Shown piece by piece: positions 57,471-64,000 of a stretch of DNA of 64,000 bases (the first letter of the stretch is position 1; the number at the start of each line of letters is the position of its first letter). Position numbers and translations under genes: made by a program. The DNA comes from Chlorobiota bacterium (GTDB lineage Bacteria > Bacteroidota > Ignavibacteria > OLB7). Where the stretch lies: positions 351,899-415,898 of the forward strand of contig JAQBOZ010000027.1 of assembly GCA_028287785.1 (NCBI GenBank). Reading direction: 5' to 3'. The notes below the pieces were generated by a model. It worked only from the letters and a program-made list of their open reading frames with translations. It was not told where the DNA came from and made no database searches.

Positions 57471-60400
57471 ATGCAACGTAACAAAACCCGCTACTTGCTG
57501 GTGTTGGCAGGAGCCATGATCGCGTCCAACGCGCTCGCACAGGTTCCGAGAACAATCAGCTATCAGGGAGTGATTGCCGATAACAACGGCCTCCCGATCG
57601 CAAATGGCAATAAGTCCATAACGATCAAGATCTATGATGCCGCCACCGGTGGTAACGTGATCTTTACCGAATCCCAGACGGTTCCGGTGGTTCGTGGCCT
57701 GTTCAACCTCATTATCGGTTCCACCACCCCCGGCGGTCTTCCCGCCTCCGCCGCGTTCGACAAGCCATACTGGCTCGGGCTTTCGGTTGATGGCGGTCCT
57801 GAGTTCCCGCAGCGCACGCAGCTTACCTCCGCTCCCTATGCGTTTCGCGCCGTAGCAGCGGATAGCGCGATGAACGTTGCCGTAAATTCCATCGGTGCCG
57901 CAAACCTTCGCCCGAACTCCGTCAATGTCTCCAAGCTCGATGCGGCCTCCGCCGCTACCGGTCAGGTGCTGACATCGAACGGTGCCGGCGGCGCGGCCTT
58001 CCAGCCTATCGGTAACATCGGCGTTTCCACGGTCAACGGCCAGACCGGCGATATCCGGATCCTTGCCGGAGCCGGAACCACCGTCGTCCGCAATGGAAAG
58101 GATATCACCGTCAACTCGACCGCGACCGGCACGATCTCATCGATCAACAGCGCTGACGCGGCAATCGGGGTGACCAACCCGACCGGACCCTCGGTAACGC
58201 TCACGATCCGTCCGAATTCCATTACCGAGCCGCTGCACGGAGACAAGTCGGTCTCCACCCGCGTGCTCGATGATGGCTCGGTCACCAACGTCAAGCTCGC
58301 TCAGAATTCCGTCACCGGCGACAAGATCGTCGATGGCACCATCGTTACCGCCGATCTTGCCGATAACCTGGTGACCTCCAATAAGATCATCGACGGCGAA
58401 GTGAAGACCGCCGATCTTGGAGATCTCGCCGTTACGACCGCGAAGATCGCCGACAACTCGGTGACGACCGCAAAGATCCCCGACGGATCGATCACGACCC
58501 CGAAGCTGGCTGATGGCGCGGTAACCACCGTCAAGATCACCGACGGCGCGGTCAACAGCGCGAAGATCCTCGACGGATCGATCGTCAACGCCGACGTTTC
58601 ACCGACGGCCGCAATCGATTACACAAAGCTCTTCCTTACCAATAAGCTGGTAACGGCCGATTTCACCGACAACTCGGTGACGACGCCGAAGATCGCCGAT
58701 GGCGCGGTCAACAGCGCGAAGATCCTCGACGGCACGGTTGTCAACGCCGACGTTTCGCCGACGGCCGCGATCGCCTACTCGAAGCTGGCACTGACGAACA
58801 GCATCGTGACGGCCGATCTCACCGACAACTCGGTGACGACACCGAAGATCATCGATGGCGCGGTCAACAGCGCGAAGATCCTCGACGGCACGGTTGTCAA
58901 TGCCGACGTCTCGCCGACGGCGGCAATCGCCTACTCGAAGCTGGCACTGACGAACAGCATCGTGACGGCTGATCTCACCGACAACTCGGTGACGACGCCG
59001 AAGATCACCGATGGCGCGGTCAACAGCGCGAAGATCCTGGACGGCACGGTTGTCAACGCCGATGTCTCGCCGACGGCGGCGATCGCCTACTCGAAGCTGG
59101 CACTGACGAACAGCATCGTAACGGCCGATCTCACCGACAACTCGGTGACGACGCCGAAGATCATCGATGGCGCGGTCAACAGCGCGAAGATCCTGGACGG
59201 CACGGTTGTCAACGCCGACGTCTCGCCGACGGCCGCGATCGCCTACAGCAAGCTGAATCTTACGAACAGCCTGGTCACCGCCGATCACGTCGACGGGTCG
59301 ATCACGCTTCCGAAGATCGCAAACACCGGTGCCGCCGCCGGACAGGCGATCACCTATAACGGTGTCACCATCGTCTGGGGCAACCCGACGCCGGGTGGGG
59401 CCGCTGGTGGTGATCTGACCGGCACGTATCCGAACCCGACCATCGCCGCCAACGCGGTTACGTCGGCGAAGATCCTCGACGGCACGATCGTCAACGCCGA
59501 TGTTTCGCCGACGGCGGCAATCGCCTACTCGAAGCTGGCTCTGACGAACAGCATCGTGACGAGCGATCTGACCAACGGCTCGGTGACCACGGCGAAGCTC
59601 GCCGATAGCGCGGTGAGCGGTCTGAAGCTCGGCACCGCGGCTGTGAACACGGCTCACATCGCCGATGGCGCTGTGACGCTTCCGAAGATCAACAGCGCCG
59701 GCGCTGCATCCAACCAGTCGATCATCTACAACGGCGCCAGCGTTGTCTGGGGCAACCCGACGCCTTCCGGTCCCGCTGGTGGCGATCTGACCGGCACGTA
59801 TCCGAACCCGACGGTCGCCAACAATGCGATCACCTCGGCAAAGATTCTTGACGGCACGATCGTCGACGCGGACGTTTCGCCGACGGCGGCAATCGCCTAC
59901 TCGAAGCTGGCGCTGAACAACAGCATCCAGAACGGTGACATCGTTGCCAACGCGATCACGACGTCGAAGGTCGCCAACGGAACGGTGACCACCTCGAAGA
60001 TGGCTGACAGCGCGATCTCCGGCCTGAAGCTCCTCACGGCAGCGGTGAACACGGCTCACATCGCCGACGGCGCCGTGACCGACGCGAAGGTTGCCAACGG
60101 CATCAGCTATTCGAAGCTCTCCGGCGCGCCGACCTCGCTTCCGCCAAGCGGCGCGGCGGGTGGTGATCTGACCGGCACGTATCCGAACCCGACGGTCGCC
60201 AACAATGCGATCACCTCGGCGAAGATCCTCGACGGCACGATCGTCGACGCCGATGTTTCGCCGACGGCGGCAATTGCCTACTCGAAGCTGGCACTGAACA
60301 ACAGCATCCAGAACGGTGACATCGTTGCCAACGCGATCACGACGTCGAAGGTTGCCAATGGAACGGTGACCACGTCGAAGATGGCCGACAGCGCGATCTC

Positions 60401-61913
60401 CGGCCTGAAGCTCCTCACGTTCGCGGTCACCAGCCGTCACATCGCTGATGGCGCCGTGACGCTGCCGAAGATCGATCCGACCGGCGCATCGGCCAATCAG
60501 TCGATCATTTACAACGGCACGAGCATCGTCTGGGGAAGCCCGACGCCGGCTGGTGCAGCTGGTGGCGATCTGACCGGCACGTATCCGAACCCGACGGTCG
60601 CCGACAACGCGATCACCTCGCTGAAGATCGTCGACGGCGGCGTCCAGAATCAGGATCTCGCCGCCAACTCGGTGACGACCTCGAAGGTCGCCAACGGAAC
60701 GGTGACGACCTCGAAGATGGCTGACAGCGCGATCTCCGGTCTGAAGCTCCTCACGTTCGCGGTGACCAGCCGTCACATCGCTGATGGCGCCGTGACGCTG
60801 CCGAAGATCGATCCGACCGGCGCATCGACCAACGATGTCATCTCGTATAACGGCACCAGCATCGTCTGGTCCGCTCCCGTCACTGGGGTCACGACCAACG
60901 CCTCGCTGACCGGTGCTGGCACGGCCGGCTCGCCGCTGGGGATCAACCTGGGCAACTCCAACACCTGGACGGCCAACCAGACGTTCGGTGGCACGTTCCT
61001 GATCACGGCGAACTCGCGCATCGCGATGACCAACTCGGACAACAACGCGCGTGACATCCGCTTTCAGGAGCCGAGCGGTACCGGCAGCCAGTACATCGGC
61101 CTCCGTGCTCCGTCGGTGACCAACAACGGGAACTATGTGTTTCCGGCGGTGGTCGGAGCCGTGGGACAGGCGATGACGCTTTCGACGTCGAACGGCATCG
61201 ACTCGGCGACGATGGCATGGACGACGATAACCGCAACCGGCACTGCCGGTGGTGATCTGACCGGCACGTATCCGAACCCGACGGTCGCCAACAACGCGAT
61301 CACCTCGGCAAAGATCCTTGACGGCACCATCCAGGGGGCCGATATCGCCTCCGGCACGTTCACGACGATCAACGCGCATCATGCGCTTGGCAACAACGAC
61401 AACACCGCTCGCGAGCTTCGGTTCCTGGAGCCTTCGGGAAGTGGTGTGAACTACACGGCGTTCAAGGCGCAGGCTCAGGCGGCTGACCTTACCTACACGC
61501 TGCCGAACACGGCTCCGACGGCGGCCAACCAGGTGCTTCAGGTGCAGGCGGTTGCGGGTAACAATGCAACGTTGTCGTGGGCCGCGGTGGGTGGCGGTGC
61601 CATCCTCTTCCAGCGCACGGGCGTGATTGCCAACGCCGGCAACACGAGCTATAACGTGGTCGCCGCCGATGATATCATTGGTGTTGATATGTCGGCCGGA
61701 ACCAACTTCACGATCAATCTGCAGCCGGCAACGACTGCCGGTGAGATCCTGATCATCAAGATCGAGAAGTACAACAACGCGCTTCTCCCGGTTCTGACGA
61801 TCGTGCCGAACGGCACCGACAAGATCGAAGGTGCGAACAACCTCGCGTTCGGTAATGCCGGTGGCAACCGCCGCCTCTATTCCGACGGCGCGGGCAACTG
61901 GTACACCTGGTAG
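57471..61913 (+). CDS. Giant secreted tail-fibre-like repeat protein
   Basis: 1,480 residues; signal peptide ends at ALAQ (about residue 24). Residues 25-130 form an N-terminal beta domain (VPRTISYQGVIADNNGLP, SAPYAFRAVAADS). The centre is made of repeats of two types: a 52-residue unit around DGAVNSAKILDGTVVNADVSPTA, and GGDLTGTYPNPTVA-type units (five copies) spaced by NxITTSKVANGTVTTSKMADSAISGLKL. The C-terminal 300 residues are non-repetitive with two RxxRFxEPSG motifs. GGDLTGTYPNPT is characteristic of phage tail fibres and related bacterial surface proteins. No T9SS tail is seen. Likely a fibrous extracellular adhesin. Confidence 0.82.
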   Translation: MQRNKTRYLLVLAGAMIASNALAQVPRTISYQGVIADNNGLPIANGNKSITIKIYDAATGGNVIFTESQTVPVVRGLFNLIIGSTTPGGLPASAAFDKPYWLGLSVDGGPEFPQRTQLTSAPYAFRAVAADSAMNVAVNSIGAANLRPNSVNVSKLDAASAATGQVLTSNGAGGAAFQPIGNIGVSTVNGQTGDIRILAGAGTTVVRNGKDITVNSTATGTISSINSADAAIGVTNPTGPSVTLTIRPNSITEPLHGDKSVSTRVLDDGSVTNVKLAQNSVTGDKIVDGTIVTADLADNLVTSNKIIDGEVKTADLGDLAVTTAKIADNSVTTAKIPDGSITTPKLADGAVTTVKITDGAVNSAKILDGSIVNADVSPTAAIDYTKLFLTNKLVTADFTDNSVTTPKIADGAVNSAKILDGTVVNADVSPTAAIAYSKLALTNSIVTADLTDNSVTTPKIIDGAVNSAKILDGTVVNADVSPTAAIAYSKLALTNSIVTADLTDNSVTTPKITDGAVNSAKILDGTVVNADVSPTAAIAYSKLALTNSIVTADLTDNSVTTPKIIDGAVNSAKILDGTVVNADVSPTAAIAYSKLNLTNSLVTADHVDGSITLPKIANTGAAAGQAITYNGVTIVWGNPTPGGAAGGDLTGTYPNPTIAANAVTSAKILDGTIVNADVSPTAAIAYSKLALTNSIVTSDLTNGSVTTAKLADSAVSGLKLGTAAVNTAHIADGAVTLPKINSAGAASNQSIIYNGASVVWGNPTPSGPAGGDLTGTYPNPTVANNAITSAKILDGTIVDADVSPTAAIAYSKLALNNSIQNGDIVANAITTSKVANGTVTTSKMADSAISGLKLLTAAVNTAHIADGAVTDAKVANGISYSKLSGAPTSLPPSGAAGGDLTGTYPNPTVANNAITSAKILDGTIVDADVSPTAAIAYSKLALNNSIQNGDIVANAITTSKVANGTVTTSKMADSAISGLKLLTFAVTSRHIADGAVTLPKIDPTGASANQSIIYNGTSIVWGSPTPAGAAGGDLTGTYPNPTVADNAITSLKIVDGGVQNQDLAANSVTTSKVANGTVTTSKMADSAISGLKLLTFAVTSRHIADGAVTLPKIDPTGASTNDVISYNGTSIVWSAPVTGVTTNASLTGAGTAGSPLGINLGNSNTWTANQTFGGTFLITANSRIAMTNSDNNARDIRFQEPSGTGSQYIGLRAPSVTNNGNYVFPAVVGAVGQAMTLSTSNGIDSATMAWTTITATGTAGGDLTGTYPNPTVANNAITSAKILDGTIQGADIASGTFTTINAHHALGNNDNTARELRFLEPSGSGVNYTAFKAQAQAADLTYTLPNTAPTAANQVLQVQAVAGNNATLSWAAVGGGAILFQRTGVIANAGNTSYNVVAADDIIGVDMSAGTNFTINLQPATTAGEILIIKIEKYNNALLPVLTIVPNGTDKIEGANNLAFGNAGGNRRLYSDGAGNWYTW
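58625..59249 (+). repeat. 156-bp tandem repeats in the tail-fibre-like gene
   Basis: Four consecutive 156-bp (52-codon) units; exact spacing is visible from the start of the 'aagctggcactgacgaacagc' segment near 58782, 58938 and 59094. Adjacent units differ at only a handful of bases, mostly silent, so homogenisation by recombination or slippage is likely. Confidence 0.88.
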
Positions 61914-61955
61914 TCATCGATTGCTCGCAATCGGTTGACATATGACGACGTTGCG

Positions 61956-61986
61956 AAGGGGCATTCCATTCCGTGGGATGTCCCTT
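61956..61986 (+). terminator. Terminator-like hairpin after the tail-fibre-like gene
   Basis: Thirteen-pair stem (two wobbles), 5-base loop, 43 bases past the stop; followed by a mixed pyrimidine/T stretch rather than a clean T-run. Confidence 0.65.
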
Positions 61987-62026
61987 CCTGTTTAAACCAA
62001 TCCTCTCAGCAGACAATGGAAACATC

Positions 62027-62365
62027 ATGGAGAACTCGCAGAAGCTGATGACGCTCGATATGTTCACGCCTCTCCTTAACGAAATCTTCAAGATCGATGT
62101 GGCGGAAGGGGAGCCGTTGGATCTGAAGCTGGTGCAGGCCAGGGCAAAACAACTTCATCCCTCCGACTTCCGGTACGGGGAGCAGCCATCGGAAGCCTCG
62201 GTGCGCTCCGATCCATTCGGGTTGGTCTTTGCCACCTCGTTGGACTATTTCCTTGCACAGGGGATCTACAGCATCCATCATGATGCGATCGGCCGTAACT
62301 CCATCTTTATCGTCCCCATTGGCCGCGATGCGGATGGGTTCCGGTATGAGGCGGTGTTTAATTGA
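62027..62365 (+). CDS. DUF6916-like protein
   Basis: 112 residues from ATG 62027, no signal peptide. The pattern FTPLLNEIFKI, DPFGLVFAT, LAQGIYSIHHDAIG, IFIVPIGRDADGFRYEAVFN fits the DUF6916 family (assigned from memory), small proteins regularly encoded beside phage tail-collar/microcystin-dependent proteins. Here that partner lies 1.2 kb downstream on the other strand. Function is unknown; a chaperone or structural role for the tail-like proteins is a reasonable guess. Confidence 0.7.
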   Translation: MENSQKLMTLDMFTPLLNEIFKIDVAEGEPLDLKLVQARAKQLHPSDFRYGEQPSEASVRSDPFGLVFATSLDYFLAQGIYSIHHDAIGRNSIFIVPIGRDADGFRYEAVFN

Positions 62366-62416
62366 ACGATGTTCCGTGGTAGCGGGATAAACCCCTGACC
62401 ATTACTCGCCAGCAGA

Positions 62417-62459
62417 AAGGAGTTCTCCGGTAATCGAACCCGGAGAACTCCTTCGTTTT
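62417..62459 (+). terminator. Intrinsic terminator of the DUF6916 gene
   Basis: Perfect 14-bp stem (62417-62430 with 62440-62453), 9-base loop, then cgtttta. Strong terminator for the plus strand. Confidence 0.88.
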
Positions 62460-62551
62460 ATGATCAATTGCAAAAATCGGTTGCGTGTAGTGACTCAGGT
62501 TGGGAAGGTTCATGCTGTTTGGCCGCATGGAGGGGGCATTCGGCATCTCTC

Positions 62552-62753
62552 CTTCACTCTTCAAGCTCCATCGGAGCGTACCGGTTGTAGGGATGCCACG
62601 CCCCCATGATCCCAAGCTCCATCGGAGCGTACCATCCCCGCATCCGTGCCGAATGGTACGCTCCGATAATGGTACGCTCCGATGGAGCTTGAGCGGGAGA
62701 TGGAACTATCGTTGCTATAACCGGCGCGCTCCCACGGAGCTTGAAGAGTGAAG
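62552..62753. mobile_element. MITE-like 202-bp element with 18-bp perfect inverted ends
   Basis: The first 18 bases (62552-62569) are the exact reverse complement of the last 18 (62736-62753). Inside, the block aagctccatcggagcgtacc occurs twice forward (62563, 62614) and once inverted (62671-62690), plus a partial inverted copy at 62655-62667 and a diverged one at 62722-62742. No coding capacity. The layout is that of a miniature inverted-repeat or nested REP element; no target-site duplication could be confirmed. Confidence 0.75.
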
Positions 62754-62898
62754 CATGGATCGCCGCTCGATGATTGTTCAGCAGATGGAAGAGTGGATTC
62801 AAACTGAGTCACTATCCGGTTGCGGTTGGTAGTCTGCGCGGTGAATCGGGCATACGGCTGCCGCGTCAATAACCCATGATCGTATATATGGCCGCGAT

Positions 62899-63432
62899 TC
62901 AGCTCGCCTTCGCATCGGGTCCGCGGTACTCCATGAAGTAGTGGGTACTGGCCTCGCCAACTACAACGAAGCCCTCGCGCACGTAGAGATCCATTGCGCC
63001 ATTCCATTTCTCCACCGACAGTTTGATCGTTCTGCCGCTCGCCAGCCCATCGTTCACGTAGTGGCGCATCACCGCGGTGCATGTTCCCCAGCCCTTATGT
63101 TCCGGCAGGATCATGATATCCGCGAGGAGGATCGCCTGATCCATCGGAGCAACGATCAGCCTTCCCACGGCAACATCGCCGCGGTGGAGAATGGAGTATT
63201 CGGCTTCGGGATAGTGAATGGCATAATGGGATTTCTGCGCCTTGACCTGGGAGGCGGCGATGGCGATGAACTCCTCGGGAGATAAGTTCAGGTCGTCAAA
63301 CGGCATCGTCGTGCGGAGCGTAATGGCGTACAGCTCATTCACGAAATCGTTGTGGTCCGGGGTTTCGGGACGAAGGGTGATGGGTCGCGACTTCGCATCG
63401 AGGATATTGAACGGACGAGGCTGGGTGGACAT
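62899..63432 (-). CDS. GNAT-family N-acetyltransferase
   Basis: 177 residues from ATG 63432. N-terminal substrate part (ITLRPETPDHNDFVNELYAI), a central strand pair (YSILHRGDVAVGRLIVA), then the acetyl-CoA region ADIMILPEHKGWGTCTAVMRHYVND (Q/RxxGxG/A loop as HKGWGTCT) and the last strand KLSVEKWNGAMDLYVREGFV with the typical N-x-x-x-x-x-Y-x-x-x-G-F pattern. Substrate unknown. Such acetyltransferases are often found beside DUF6916 and tail-collar genes, as here. Confidence 0.88.
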   Translation of the reverse strand: MSTQPRPFNILDAKSRPITLRPETPDHNDFVNELYAITLRTTMPFDDLNLSPEEFIAIAASQVKAQKSHYAIHYPEAEYSILHRGDVAVGRLIVAPMDQAILLADIMILPEHKGWGTCTAVMRHYVNDGLASGRTIKLSVEKWNGAMDLYVREGFVVVGEASTHYFMEYRGPDAKAS

Positions 63433-63475
63433 AGGAGTTTGTGTGGAGATAACAGTGTCATGTCAAATGTGATCC

Positions 63476-63504
63476 GGTCGGAGAGATGGTTCGTCTCTCC
63501 GACC
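63476..63504 (-). terminator. Hairpin downstream of the tail-collar gene
   Basis: Perfect 11-bp stem (63476-63486 with 63494-63504), 7-base loop, about 60 bases past the tail-collar stop on the minus strand; no T-run, so termination is inferred. Confidence 0.5.
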
Positions 63505-63563
63505 AATGGCTCACAAACGGATTGATGGAATGCGCGACGCATTGCGCCGGAAAACATCCTCGA

Positions 63564-64000
63564 TCAGTTCCTCGATGGGAAGATGCCTTCCATGGCGATG
63601 CAGAAGTTGATCACCAGATACGGCTGCATGTTGTTGTGCGGCTGGTTGCCACCGGCAAGGCCGATCGACTGCGGGTTGAGCGTCGCACCGCTGGACGTTG
63701 GCCGATAGAACGCGACGTTCGTATCGCTGCTGGCTCCCAGGAAGTTGCCGTTCGGCGTGCCGAGCGCGCCGGCAACGTTCGTGGTGGAGAAGAGGTGGTT
63801 GTGCATCGGCATCTCGCTGCTGATCAGCGTGTGGTTCTCTTCACCGGATACTTCACCCATGGTGCGGTTGGTAAGCCCCGGTCCCTGACCCTGATGTACC
63901 GGCACGCGGCCGCGAAGATCGGGAAGACCGAAGGTCACGCGGCCGTCGCCACCGAAGGTGGTTCCGAGCAGCGAGAAAAGCGCGGTGTTCTGCGCGATCG
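63564..64000 (-). CDS. Phage tail-collar (microcystin-dependent) protein, N-terminus beyond window
   Basis: About 145 C-terminal residues; the frame is open to the right edge, and the in-frame GTG at 63938 is internal. The sequence ALFSLLGTTFGGDGRVTFGLPDLRGRVPVHQGQGPG followed by MPMHNH and NMQPYLVINFCIAMEGIFPSRN is the signature of the phage tail collar domain/microcystin-dependent protein (MdpB) family. These fibre-like trimeric proteins are common in bacterial chromosomes in small arrays. Upstream copies may lie beyond the window. Confidence 0.92.
   Translation of the reverse strand, partial: IAQNTALFSLLGTTFGGDGRVTFGLPDLRGRVPVHQGQGPGLTNRTMGEVSGEENHTLISSEMPMHNHLFSTTNVAGALGTPNGNFLGASSDTNVAFYRPTSSGATLNPQSIGLAGGNQPHNNMQPYLVINFCIAMEGIFPSRN

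Larger units (their letters stand above)
62366..62898. other. Intergenic region with terminator and inverted-repeat element
   Basis: About 530 bases between two convergent genes. Contains the DUF6916 terminator and the 202-bp inverted-repeat element; no gene. Confidence 0.7.

Noticed and set aside
58599..61382. Open minus-strand frame of 927 codons, Arg/Asp/Val-rich
   Set aside because: It is the antisense of the repeat-built fibre gene; the repeats propagate one stop-free antisense frame. It has no sensible start, fold or composition.
57471..64000. Diversity-generating retroelement suspected because of tail-fibre and tail-collar genes
   Set aside because: No reverse transcriptase and no adenine-biased template/variable repeat pair seen in the window.
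57471..64000. Prophage or contractile injection system remnant
   Set aside because: No tube, sheath, baseplate, terminase, capsid or integrase gene; the fibre gene has a Sec signal peptide, unlike phage fibres.

Overview
The window comes from a high-GC Gram-negative bacterium of the Bacteroidetes/Chlorobi (FCB) lineage, most likely Kapabacteria- or Ignavibacteria-like (inferred). The main reasons are five secreted proteins ending in type IX secretion (T9SS) sorting-type C-termini, a PorV/PorQ-family outer-membrane protein, a DUF3098 protein, lipoprotein and signal peptides throughout, and an aerobic respiratory chain built on a split cytochrome b, a multiheme cytochrome c and an aa3-type oxidase. 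No rRNA, tRNA, CRISPR array, transposase or integrase was found.

Layout. 1-5.3 kb: 3' end of aroC, a T9SS cargo with HYDIN/ASH-type domains, asd, and a DUF4397 lipoprotein. 5.4-10.4 kb: the conserved chromosomal block yidC-yidD-rnpA-rpmH facing away from dnaA (rpmH is only 52 codons). 10.5-20.7 kb: two large paralogous beta-propeller T9SS cargos in the same orientation, separated by a visibly AT-richer segment with a third T9SS cargo. 21-31 kb: dacB, a Pro/Glu-repeat protein of unknown function, obg, a lone FecCD permease, a repeat-rich intergenic region, a DUF3098 protein, hutI and a PfkB-family kinase.

30.9-47.1 kb is the functional centre: ferredoxin, Rieske protein, cytochrome b6-like protein, a small membrane protein, a subunit-IV-like protein, an eight-heme membrane-anchored cytochrome c, two cupredoxin-like lipoproteins around a small CPNC protein, then CoxB, CoxA, heme A synthase, heme O synthase, a small membrane protein, CoxC and an SCO copper chaperone. 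Together these would take electrons from quinol through Rieske/cytochrome b to the multiheme cytochrome and/or cupredoxins and on to the CuA site of the oxidase. No small soluble monoheme cytochrome c is encoded in the locus.

47.2-56.3 kb carries a PorV/PorQ-like protein, an SBBP-repeat T9SS cargo of about 1,260 residues, an M16 peptidase pair (one catalytic, one lacking the zinc motif) and a secreted protein of unknown function. 56.6-64 kb carries a glycine-rich RRM protein, a 1,480-residue secreted tail-fibre-like repeat protein, and a cassette of DUF6916 protein, GNAT acetyltransferase and phage-tail-collar (microcystin-dependent) protein; the last runs off the window. A 202-bp element with perfect 18-bp inverted ends lies inside this cassette.

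Start codons were moved downstream where a long frame contained an obvious internal signal peptide or family start. Shine-Dalgarno sequences are often weak or absent, so many starts are provisional.
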